Assembly: GCA_943349555.1 (NCBI GenBank)
Contig: CALQZK010000029.1
Span: 1 to 6,331, forward strand
Length of the DNA: 6,331 nucleotides
From: Candidatus Nomurabacteria bacterium
GTDB lineage: Bacteria > Patescibacteriota > Minisyncoccia > Phycocordibacterales > PALSA-1337
Direction of reading: 5' to 3'
A program made the position numbers and the translations under genes. A model generated the notes under the pieces. It made no database searches. It worked only from the letters and a program-made list of their open reading frames with translations, and was not told where the DNA came from. Shown here piece after piece: positions 1-5,713 of the stretch (position 1 is the first letter of the stretch; each line of letters starts with the position of its first letter).

Positions 1-1805
1 TGATAGCTACCGAAAGTCAGTTCGCAGGAGACATTAACCACTCGGAAACCTGCTAGAATACCACGATCCATGGCTTCATGGACTCCTTTTTCGACAGCTG
101 GGATGAATTCCTGCGGAATGACTCCTCCTTTGATGGAGTTAATGAATTCGAAGTCATCGTAGCGGCTGACGTTCTTCGGAATCTTCTTGCCAGGCACCAA
201 TGGTTCAAGAGGCTTGATGGTGATCTTGACGTGTCCGTATTGTCCTTTTCCTCCGGACTGCTTGATGTATTTATGTTCTGCCTCTGCTTCAGAGCGTATT
301 GTCTCACGGTATGCCACCTGTGGTTTTCCAACATTGGCTTCCACGCCGAATTCCCTTTTCATACGGTCAACCATGATTTCCAAATGCAATTCTCCCATGC
401 CGGCTATCAGAGTCTCTCCAGTTTCGGAGTTTGAAGAAATTTTAAATGTTGGATCTTCATTTGCCAGCTTCTTGAGTGCCATTCCCATTTTTTCTTGGTC
501 TGCCTTTGTCTTAGGCTCGATACGGAGGGAAACGACGGGGTCTAGGAATTTGATGACCTCAAGAATGATTGGCTTTTCCTCATCACAGAAAGTATGTGAT
601 GTCAGAGCATCTTTCAAACCTACGGCCGCAGCGATTTCTCCAGAATAGACTTTCTTAACCTCTTCTCTGTCATTCGCTTGTAGGCGGACGATGCGACCTA
701 GGCGTTCCCTCTTTCCTGTGGAGGAATTGTAAATGTATGAGCCGGCTTCTATGGTTCCAGAATATACTCGGAAGAATGTCAGCTGACCGACAAAAGGATC
801 GTTCTGCAATTTGAAAGCGAGAGCGGAAAATGGTTCGCTGTCATCGGGTTTGCGGAAAACTTCTTCGCCTGTGTTAGGATCAATACCCTTTACAGGAGGA
901 AGGTCAAGAGGAGAAGGCAGATAGTCTACGACGGCGTCTAGAACAAGCTGGACTCCTACATTTTTCAGAGCAGAACCGGTGAAGACGGGAAAAATTTTGT
1001 TGGCAATAACAGCCTTGCGTATGACTTTTTTCAGATCTTCAATGGAAATTTCCTTGCCTTCGAGGTAAGCCTGCATGGTTGCATCATCATATTCCACAAC
1101 TTTCTCTACTAGCTCGGCACGGTACTTCTTCGCATCCGCAACTAGATTCTCCGGAATTTCTTTTTCTATGACATTGATTCCTTTTTCTCCGTCAAAGAAA
1201 TAAGCCTTCATTTTTATAAGGTCAACAACTCCTTCATGTTCCCCTTCAAGTCCAACAGGAAGCTGGAAGCGCACGGCATTCTTATTTAAACGTTCGAGTA
1301 TGGAAGCGTATGATCTTTCGAAAGACGCACCCATTCGGTCCATTTTATTGATGAAGCATAGGCGAGGCACATTGCTTTCATCGGCATATCGCCAGTTAGT
1401 CTCTGACTGTGGCTCTACTCCGGCAACTCCGTCAAAGACGACTACGGCACCATCGAGAACACGAAGAGATCTCTTTACCTCGACGGTAAAGTCTATGTGT
1501 CCTGGAGTGTCTATGATATTAAAACGATGTTTTTTAGAAACATCTGGCTTGCCGTCTGGACCTTTCAAGTCTCGCACATAGGTAGGATTCCAAAAGCAGG
1601 TAATAGCAGCAGCAGTTATAGTAATACCTCTTTCCCTCTCCTGCTCCATCCAGTCTGTTGTAGTTTCCCCGTCATGAACCTCGCCGATCTTGTGGATTTC
1701 TCCTGTATAGTAAAGGATTCTTTCCGATGTGGTGGTCTTGCCGGCGTCAATGTGAGCAATAATGCCGAAGTTACGTACTTTTTCTAGGGGATAGTCGCGG
1801 TTCAT
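1..1805 (-). CDS. fusA: Elongation factor G, C-terminus cut by window edge
   Basis: EF-G is the cytoplasmic GTPase that drives tRNA-mRNA translocation and, with RRF, ribosome recycling. The reading frame was translated by hand from the ATG at 1805 and stays open for 601 codons to the left edge. It ends at FGSYH, just before the conserved VDSSE of the C-terminal domains, so about 100 residues are missing. Visible motifs are the P-loop AHIDAGKT (residues 17-24), RGITIT (59-64), DTPGH (99-103), NKMD (153-156) and a GSALKN G5-like motif. Further on come FVGQLTFFRVYSG of domain II and AGMGELHLEIM of domain III. Residues about 73-95, between FW and NIIDTPGH, hold an insert roughly ten residues longer than in E. 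coli, and the usual VERSL is VKRSL. The 74-bp gap to the upstream ORF6N gene suggests fusA may have its own promoter. Identity is certain; only the exact start is open, as no Shine-Dalgarno sequence is seen. Confidence 0.98.
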   Translation of the reverse strand, partial: MNRDYPLEKVRNFGIIAHIDAGKTTTSERILYYTGEIHKIGEVHDGETTTDWMEQERERGITITAAAITCFWNPTYVRDLKGPDGKPDVSKKHRFNIIDTPGHIDFTVEVKRSLRVLDGAVVVFDGVAGVEPQSETNWRYADESNVPRLCFINKMDRMGASFERSYASILERLNKNAVRFQLPVGLEGEHEGVVDLIKMKAYFFDGEKGINVIEKEIPENLVADAKKYRAELVEKVVEYDDATMQAYLEGKEISIEDLKKVIRKAVIANKIFPVFTGSALKNVGVQLVLDAVVDYLPSPLDLPPVKGIDPNTGEEVFRKPDDSEPFSALAFKLQNDPFVGQLTFFRVYSGTIEAGSYIYNSSTGKRERLGRIVRLQANDREEVKKVYSGEIAAAVGLKDALTSHTFCDEEKPIILEVIKFLDPVVSLRIEPKTKADQEKMGMALKKLANEDPTFKISSNSETGETLIAGMGELHLEIMVDRMKREFGVEANVGKPQVAYRETIRSEAEAEHKYIKQSGGKGQYGHVKITIKPLEPLVPGKKIPKNVSRYDDFEFINSIKGGVIPQEFIPAVEKGVHEAMDRGILAGFRVVNVSCELTFGSY

Positions 1806-1830
1806 AGATGACAAAATTGATAAATTGAAT

Positions 1831-1860
1831 TAATAAGAAGTAAGATGTAGCTTAACGCAA
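1831..1860 (-). promoter_or_regulatory. Candidate fusA promoter
   Basis: On the minus strand TTGCGT (1855-1860) is followed after 18 bp by TTATTA (1831-1836), a loose match to a sigma-70 promoter about 25 bp before the fusA start. It lies in the 74-bp gap after the ORF6N gene, where a separate fusA promoter would be useful because the operon is interrupted. The match is weak and the region is AT-rich, so chance occurrence is likely. Confidence 0.25.
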
Positions 1861-1879
1861 AAGACGGGAAAAAGCAAAA

Positions 1880-2428
1880 TTAGTCGTTATTTACAACAAA
1901 GCCTATGGCGTCTCTTTGCCTAGCCCCTTCATTCATTAATCTTTTGAGTGTGGAGGCAACAGCAATGATGTGGTCTTTGTTTTCCTTATGCCCTTTCTCT
2001 AGCTCTTTAATTTTCTTATTAACCTCAATGTCTGAAGCCATTATTTCCCGCAATTTTACAAAAGCACGCATAATATAGATGTTCATCTGGACTGCGTGGT
2101 TACTGTTGAGTACAGAAGAAAGCATTGCTACACCAAGTTCGGTGAAGGCATAGGAAAGCTTACGTCTTCCTCCCCAACTTGAAGTCGCAATTTGCGACTT
2201 CAAGTTTAAAGTCTCATTTTTTGTCAACTGAAACATAAAATCATTGGGAAATCGTCTTATATTGCGCTTTACTTGCTCATTCAAACGTTTGTTTTGAACT
2301 TGATACAGTTCAGACAAATCGGAATCAAGCATAACTTTAAGACCACGAATAAAGTATATTCGTCGCTCCACAAACTCCGGTGTCACCGGCATTATTAAAC
2401 TAGTTTCAGGCTGAATTTCCTTTTTCAT
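1880..2428 (-). CDS. ORF6N domain-containing protein
   Basis: This 182-residue protein has an N-terminal ORF6N domain at about residues 20-130. The family signature is easy to read: RIYFIRGLKVMLDSDLSELY, then KRLNEQVKRN, RFPNDFMFQLT, SQIATSSWGGRR, YAFTELGVAMLSSVLNS and IMRAFVKLRE. ORF6N is a small domain, probably DNA-binding, found in phage antirepressor-type proteins and in chromosomal genes of unknown role; it often occurs with KilA-N or Bro domains. Residues about 130-155 are rich in K and E and probably form a coiled coil. The tail ends in RDAIGF, resembling the IGF-type tail of other short chromosomal ORF6N proteins, so the gene appears complete. It sits between the PH-domain gene and fusA inside the str operon, with gaps of 77 and 74 bp. 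That spacing fits insertion of an independent unit. A perfect inverted repeat lies within the gene at 2176-2206. Its target and function are unknown. Confidence 0.93.
   Translation of the reverse strand: MKKEIQPETSLIMPVTPEFVERRIYFIRGLKVMLDSDLSELYQVQNKRLNEQVKRNIRRFPNDFMFQLTKNETLNLKSQIATSSWGGRRKLSYAFTELGVAMLSSVLNSNHAVQMNIYIMRAFVKLREIMASDIEVNKKIKELEKGHKENKDHIIAVASTLKRLMNEGARQRDAIGFVVNND
2176..2206. repeat. Perfect 31-bp inverted repeat inside the ORF6N gene
   Basis: The left arm AACTTGAAGTCGCAA (2176-2190) is followed by a single base and then its exact reverse complement (2192-2206): 15-bp arms with no mismatch. It encodes the conserved peptide around LKSQIATSS of the ORF6N domain. In RNA it could fold into a stem of about 13 bp with a small loop. 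No U-tract follows on the coding strand, so it does not look like an intrinsic terminator. As DNA it could be a binding site for a dimer, perhaps the encoded protein itself, or a recombination site; these roles are inference. Confidence 0.9.
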
Positions 2429-2441
2429 TCCGCAATGATAG

Positions 2442-2469
2442 CGTCATAGTAAAAAAAGCAGAAATCCAA
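2442..2469 (-). promoter_or_regulatory. Candidate ORF6N promoter
   Basis: On the minus strand TTGGAT (2464-2469) and TATGAC (2442-2447) are separated by 16 bp, about 13 bp before the ORF6N start. A second -10-like hexamer, TATCAT (2435-2440), lies nearer the start but has no good -35 partner. Either would give a very short or absent leader. The motif match is modest and support comes mainly from the position in a 77-bp gap. Confidence 0.3.
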
Positions 2470-2505
2470 AAAGGTGATTGCTGGTGGATAATGTGGGGAA
2501 AGATA

Positions 2506-3039
2506 CTACAATCCCTGATTCTTTGATTGCCTTGCTCTCTGAATCAACTCATCACGCAACTTTTCAGCAACGTCCTTAGATGTAGCAGGTAATCTTCCTT
2601 CGGCACCAGCACCACCCATTCCATATCGGTTAAATGAAGCGCTTGCTCCGGCAGTCTGGATATTCAAGTCAGAAAGTCCTAGTAATCTTGCCAATATACC
2701 GCGATGAATATCGACATTCTGAATGCGATCATAAGGTATGGTAACATATTTTTTATAGATCACTCCCGACTCTTTTCTAAAACCACTCTCAATCAATTCA
2801 TAGCGATAGAAGTGATAAGTAAGCTTAGCCCAGACGAAAGATAATATGAGATAGAGTGGAATAATAACCCATAGCCAGTTGAGAAAACCAAATGAGAATG
2901 TGGCAGTAGCAGGATTTGTAGCAAATATTCCTCCAAGAAACGCAACCAACCAAAAGCTTAGGAAGACGATAGGAATTATGGATCGCAGAACAGAACTAAT
3001 GAAAAATAACCAGACTGCCTTTGGATCTAATTGTTTCAT
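2506..3039 (-). CDS. Membrane protein with bacterial PH domain (YdbS/DUF304-like)
   Basis: This 177-residue protein has two hydrophobic segments (about 10-40 and 52-71) followed by a cytoplasmic domain of the bPH_2 (YdbS, formerly DUF304) family. The family core is visible at residues 91-131: SGVIYKKYVTIPYDRIQNVDIHRG, then LARLLGLSDLNIQTAG. It is followed by a glycine/alanine-rich loop (about 130-147) and a charged helix, EKLRDELIQRARQ. Proteins of this type are thought to be membrane-bound scaffolds; no enzymatic activity or ligand is established. It starts 38 bp after rpsG with no Shine-Dalgarno sequence and is probably cotranscribed with the ribosomal genes. There is no known functional link to translation, and this is not a usual member of the str operon. 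The family assignment is firm but the role is unknown. Confidence 0.88.
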   Translation of the reverse strand: MKQLDPKAVWLFFISSVLRSIIPIVFLSFWLVAFLGGIFATNPATATFSFGFLNWLWVIIPLYLILSFVWAKLTYHFYRYELIESGFRKESGVIYKKYVTIPYDRIQNVDIHRGILARLLGLSDLNIQTAGASASFNRYGMGGAGAEGRLPATSKDVAEKLRDELIQRARQSKNQGL

Positions 3040-3077
3040 AAATTTAAAATTATTTAATAATTCTTATTTCCCTAATC

Positions 3078-3548
3078 TTACCACGCGAAGTGCGCGAAGG
3101 CCTTGTTTGCCTCTGCCATCTTGTGAGTATTCTCGCGTTTCTTGACTGCCTCACCTTCATTCTTTGATGCAGCCATGATCTCATCAGCCAGCTTTTCTGC
3201 CATAGGCTTTCCTTTCTTTGATCGAGCTGCTTCTACGATCCATTTCATAGATAAAGCTTGTTGCCTTTCTGGACGAACTTCGCGGGGAACCTGATAGTTT
3301 GCCCCTCCGACTCGTCTTGAGCGGACTTCCATAGCTGGTGCTGTATTCTTCAAAGCCGCTTCGAAAATTTCCAGAGGAGCCTCTGTTTTGCCCTTTTCCT
3401 TCAAGGATTCCAAACAATCATAGACAATCTTCCTGGCAGCAGTCTTTTTGCCAGAATCCATGACATAGTTAATGAGCTTTGAAAGCTTTAGGGATTCAAA
3501 TATTGGCTCTGGCTTGACTGGGTGCTTATTTTTTATTCTTCGTCTCAT
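3078..3548 (-). CDS. rpsG: 30S ribosomal protein S7 (uS7)
   Basis: S7 is a primary 16S rRNA-binding protein that nucleates assembly of the 30S head and lies near the E site and the mRNA exit. The 156-residue length matches the normal short bacterial form. Recognisable blocks are the MRRR start, SKLINYVMDSGKKTAARKIVY (about 23-43), the central RSRRVGGANYQVPREVRPERQ (about 76-96) and the C-terminal HKMAEANKAFAHFAW. Only 14 bp of AT-rich sequence separates it from rpsL, so the two are surely cotranscribed. The ATG at 3548 gives the expected N-terminus, although no Shine-Dalgarno sequence precedes it. In E. coli S7 represses its own operon by binding between rpsL and rpsG; the 14-bp spacer here leaves little room for that structure. 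Confidence 0.98.
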   Translation of the reverse strand: MRRRIKNKHPVKPEPIFESLKLSKLINYVMDSGKKTAARKIVYDCLESLKEKGKTEAPLEIFEAALKNTAPAMEVRSRRVGGANYQVPREVRPERQQALSMKWIVEAARSKKGKPMAEKLADEIMAASKNEGEAVKKRENTHKMAEANKAFAHFAW

Positions 3549-3562
3549 TTTATTTTAATTTA

Positions 3563-3979
3563 TTATTTCGCAGCCTTTGGCTTCTTATTTCCGTACTGAC
3601 TTCGACCCTTTCGGCGCTTGTCTACTCCTCCTGCGTCTAGAACTCCTCTTACCACTGTATATCGAAGACCAACGTCCTTGACACGTCCTCCTCTTAAGAG
3701 AACAACTGAGTGTTCCTGTAGGTTATGTCCTTCTCCAGGTATATAGGCTGTGACTTCCATGCCGTTTGTAAGGCGAACTCGGGCGATCTTGCGGATAGCG
3801 GAGTTAGGCTTCTTAGGAGTCTTTGTCGTGACCTTTATACAAACACCTCTCTTGAAAGGAGATGGGAAAAAGTTAGGACGATTCTTGATCGTATTGAAGC
3901 TTTTCGTCAAGGCAATAGACTTGGACTTTCTGGTGAAGCGGTCTCGTCCCTGGCGTATTAGCTGATTTATCGTAGGCAT
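3563..3979 (-). CDS. rpsL: 30S ribosomal protein S12 (uS12), with insertion
   Basis: S12 lines the decoding centre of the small subunit and controls accuracy of tRNA selection. The 138-residue product is longer than the usual 123-125. Hallmarks are MPTINQLIR at the start, KRGVC (43-47), TPKKPNSAIRK (54-64), the GEGHNLQEHS loop (82-91) and GGRVKD (97-102). Two oddities are visible. About 13 extra residues lie between positions 25 and 42, before KRGVC. The conserved loop KDLPGVRY reads KDVGLRY (101-107), so one residue is lost and the loop proline, P90 in E. coli, is absent. The aspartate modified by RimO in other bacteria is kept (D102). Similar insertions are, to my knowledge, found in Patescibacteria. 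It is the first gene of the str cluster, 59 bp after the M50 protease gene. Confidence 0.98.
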   Translation of the reverse strand: MPTINQLIRQGRDRFTRKSKSIALTKSFNTIKNRPNFFPSPFKRGVCIKVTTKTPKKPNSAIRKIARVRLTNGMEVTAYIPGEGHNLQEHSVVLLRGGRVKDVGLRYTVVRGVLDAGGVDKRRKGRSQYGNKKPKAAK

Positions 3980-3988
3980 TGTTCGGCT

Positions 3989-4017
3989 ACTTTACTATAT
4001 ATATTAAAAAAATGCAA
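3989..4017 (-). promoter_or_regulatory. Candidate str-operon promoter before rpsL
   Basis: On the minus strand TTGCAT (4012-4017) is followed after 17 bp by TAAAGT (3989-3994). An AT-only stretch with TATATATA lies between them and offers alternative -10 boxes. Transcription from TAAAGT would start about 3 bp before the rpsL ATG and leave almost no leader. The hexamer ATTGCA occurs twice in this gap (4013-4018 and 4034-4039 on the plus strand as TGCAAT and TGCAATT), so the -35 choice is uncertain. Confidence 0.35.
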
Positions 4018-4038
4018 TGGAATAAAAGAAAAGTGCAA

Positions 4039-4650
4039 TTACAACCCCACCCCAGTAATCACCCTGAAAATAAAGGGAACTACAGGCTCGATGAACCTCC
4101 ACAACACAAAAATAAAAAGGAGGATTAAGAAAATGGAATATCTTTCATAATTCGCTCTGACATGAGCAAGATGAGGAGGTAGAAAGGAGAAAAGAATTTT
4201 GGAGCCGTCCAGAGGCGGAATCGGGATGAGGTTAAAGACCGCTAGGGTGATATTGATGGCGACTATATATGCAGAGATAACCAGAAAAGATTGAGGTAAA
4301 GATTCAGCCCCGAAGCGTATTGCCATGCCAAAAACTAGAGCGATGAGAATATTCGAAGCTGGTCCAGCAATAGATATGAGGAATTCCCCAAGTCGACGAT
4401 TTTTAACATTGTATGGATTCCATTCTATAGGTTTTGCCCAGCCGAAGGTGAAGCCAACAATGGAAGTAATGAGGGGCACGATGAAAGAGCCGAAGAAATC
4501 CAGGTGCTTTATAGGGTTAATAGTCAGTCTTCCCTGTAGCCTTGGCGTCGGATCGCCCATAAGTTCAGCCACATAGCCATGGGAAAGCTCATGCAGAATA
4601 ACTGACATAATAAGGATGGCTATGGAAATAATGAATGTCAGTTCTGCCAT
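4039..4650 (-). CDS. Site-2 protease family protein (peptidase M50)
   Basis: This is an intramembrane zinc metalloprotease of the S2P/M50 family, which cleaves substrates within or next to the membrane. The zinc motif HELSH lies at residues 20-24 inside the first membrane segment. The third ligand is in NLIPIPPLDG (140-149), with D148 as the likely ligand. The family blocks GRLTINPIKHLDFFGS (40-55), GWAKPI (70-75) and SIAGPASN (93-100) are all present. At 203 residues with about five hydrophobic segments, and without PDZ or CBS domains, it is the minimal form common in small genomes. The catalytic residues are intact, so it should be active; the substrate is unknown. It diverges from rpmB and lies 59 bp before rpsL on the same strand. 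The ATG at 4650 places HELSH where the family has it. Confidence 0.95.
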   Translation of the reverse strand: MAELTFIISIAILIMSVILHELSHGYVAELMGDPTPRLQGRLTINPIKHLDFFGSFIVPLITSIVGFTFGWAKPIEWNPYNVKNRRLGEFLISIAGPASNILIALVFGMAIRFGAESLPQSFLVISAYIVAINITLAVFNLIPIPPLDGSKILFSFLPPHLAHVRANYERYSIFLILLFIFVLWRFIEPVVPFIFRVITGVGL

Positions 4651-4671
4651 ATCGCTATTGCATAAATTCCC

Positions 4672-4681
4672 TATTATGATA
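4672..4681. promoter_or_regulatory. Near-symmetric bidirectional -10 element between the M50 gene and rpmB
   Basis: The decamer TATTATGATA reads as TATTAT or TATGAT toward rpmB and as TATCAT or CATAAT toward the M50 gene. It would place transcription starts about 15 bp before the M50 ATG and about 20 bp before the chosen rpmB ATG at 4708. No good -35 box is seen on either side. The reverse complement of the same sequence occurs in the other divergent gap at 5697-5706, which strengthens the case. Confidence 0.45.
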
Positions 4682-4707
4682 GCATGATCAACACTAAGAA
4701 AAAATAC

Positions 4708-4950
4708 ATGGCAAGAATCTGCGCAATATCAAAAAGAGGATCAATGGTCGCTGGAGGCTATTCTAACGCTACCCGCGCCACACAGTTTAACCCTACCGGA
4801 ATGGTCCGCAAGTATCCCAATCTCCAGAAGAAGAAAATTTATGTTCCTGAACTAAAAAAGACTTTCAATCTTGTCATTTCTACGCGTTCTCTCAAGACTA
4901 TCCAGAAGCGAGGGGCTTTTGCTACTCTAAAGAAAGCAGGGATAATTTAA
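4708..4950 (+). CDS. rpmB: 50S ribosomal protein L28 (bL28)
   Basis: bL28 is a small basic protein of the large ribosomal subunit. The 80-residue product begins MARICAISKRG, matching the family start MARxCxIxGK. It continues with NATRATQFNPTGMVRKYPNLQKKKIYVP (about 20-47), the equivalent of the conserved PNLQ block, and ends with STRSLKTIQKRG. An in-frame ATG at 4684 would add eight residues; I prefer 4708 because it gives the family N-terminus and leaves room for a promoter in the gap. Only one cysteine (C5) remains, so this is a zinc-free form. The PNLQ block is preceded by a few extra residues. There is no Shine-Dalgarno sequence, only purine-rich AAGAAAAA. The last 29 bp overlap the convergent lactamase-fold gene. 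Confidence 0.92.
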   Translation: MARICAISKRGSMVAGGYSNATRATQFNPTGMVRKYPNLQKKKIYVPELKKTFNLVISTRSLKTIQKRGAFATLKKAGII

Positions 4951-5692
4951 TTCTACGTGTCTCGATTAGTGTCTTACTATTTATAATTATATCTGAATTT
5001 ATTTTATCCAATAACTCCTTTGATGTCCTAGAATCACTGCCTGCATGAGCATATTCCACAATATTTACCTTTCCCACTTCACCCAAGAAAGATTTTTGAA
5101 TAGTTTTTGAAACATCACCAAGAAGAAGTATTTTCGACTGCCCATATTCTATTTCCAAAACTAGTTCGGGCATACTTGTCTTATTGAATTTAAATAATGG
5201 ATCTGGAAACAGAACCTTAAATTTTATCCCATCAATTGTAAATGTATCGCCTTTGCCGACTTTTTTCGTTTTCTTATCTAGATTCTTTTCTTTCAGAGAA
5301 TTTTCAAAAGCATGTAGAGCCGTACTCGTCCCCATCATCACTGGTGCTATGACTTCCCCTATCTCATATCTTTTTATCACATCAGCCAGACCTCCGACAT
5401 TCTTCGGTGCTGAATTTGTAAGGATGATAGTATCGATGCGTCTGATATAGAACGGCATAACACCTGTAATCTCCCTTAAAACCTGGCTATTTTGACCTCC
5501 ATCTATGAGAATTGACCTATTTTCTGGAGTGCGAAGGAATATTGATCTACCACGATCGAGATGGAAGAAATAGACTTCAAGAACAGGCTTTCGGAATTCC
5601 CAGTAATAGATATATCCCCCAAGAGCTACAACGCCGAACGAGATTATTATCAATATTAATTTATAATGGCGAAGCATTGCTTTCATTGCCAT
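4922..5692 (-). CDS. Membrane-anchored ComEC-like metallo-beta-lactamase-fold protein, active site degenerate
   Basis: The 256-residue product has one N-terminal membrane helix (about 10-30) and then a domain resembling the soluble metallo-beta-lactamase part of ComEC/Rec2-like proteins. The fold is recognised from SIFLRTPENRSILIDGG (50-66), IDTIILTNSAPKNVGGL (86-102), KVLFPDP (159-165), KILLLGDV (187-194) and YAHAGSDSRTS (214-224). In active relatives the second block reads LTHxDADHxGGL. Here the metal-binding positions are N93, A95, K97 and N98, so none remains. The later AHHGS motif is AHAGS and the early LDVGQGD is LDRGRSI. D193 and the IDGG turn are kept. The frame is intact and the fold motifs are well conserved, so this looks like a maintained pseudoenzyme rather than a decaying gene. 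Possible roles are structural, regulatory or nucleic-acid binding; none is shown. ATGs at 5686 and 5677 are alternative starts. Confidence 0.85.
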   Translation of the reverse strand: MAMKAMLRHYKLILIIISFGVVALGGYIYYWEFRKPVLEVYFFHLDRGRSIFLRTPENRSILIDGGQNSQVLREITGVMPFYIRRIDTIILTNSAPKNVGGLADVIKRYEIGEVIAPVMMGTSTALHAFENSLKEKNLDKKTKKVGKGDTFTIDGIKFKVLFPDPLFKFNKTSMPELVLEIEYGQSKILLLGDVSKTIQKSFLGEVGKVNIVEYAHAGSDSRTSKELLDKINSDIIINSKTLIETRRIKLSLLSLE

Positions 5693-5706
5693 AATCTATC
5701 ATAATA
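5677..5706. promoter_or_regulatory. Divergent promoter region between the lactamase-fold gene and sod
   Basis: Toward the SOD gene, TTGCTT (5677-5682) and CATAAT (5700-5705) are 17 bp apart and would start transcription within about 2 bp of the ATG at 5714, giving a leaderless message. The decamer TATCATAATA (5697-5706) also reads TATTAT/TATGAT toward the lactamase-fold gene. Only 21 bp separate the two start codons, so the promoters must overlap each other and the coding ends. Confidence 0.45.
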
Positions 5707-5713
5707 AACAGAT

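Noticed and set aside
78..648. Two overlapping plus-strand open frames opposite fusA
   Set aside because: The minus strand here encodes unmistakable EF-G; the plus-strand frames have no family features and are shadows.
2176..2206. Palindrome as a rho-independent terminator
   Set aside because: It lies mid-gene, is followed by GGGGAGG rather than a T-run on the coding strand, and the reading frame continues intact.
3184..3417. Minus-strand frame within rpsG in another register
   Set aside because: Serine/arginine-rich out-of-frame reading of S7 with no recognisable motif.
4684..4707. Upstream ATG adding eight residues to bL28
   Set aside because: The family N-terminus MARxC begins at 4708, and the upstream ATG would fall at or before the likely transcription start.
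4922..5692. Lactamase-fold gene as a pseudogene
   Set aside because: The frame is uninterrupted and non-catalytic fold motifs are well kept; only the metal ligands are replaced.
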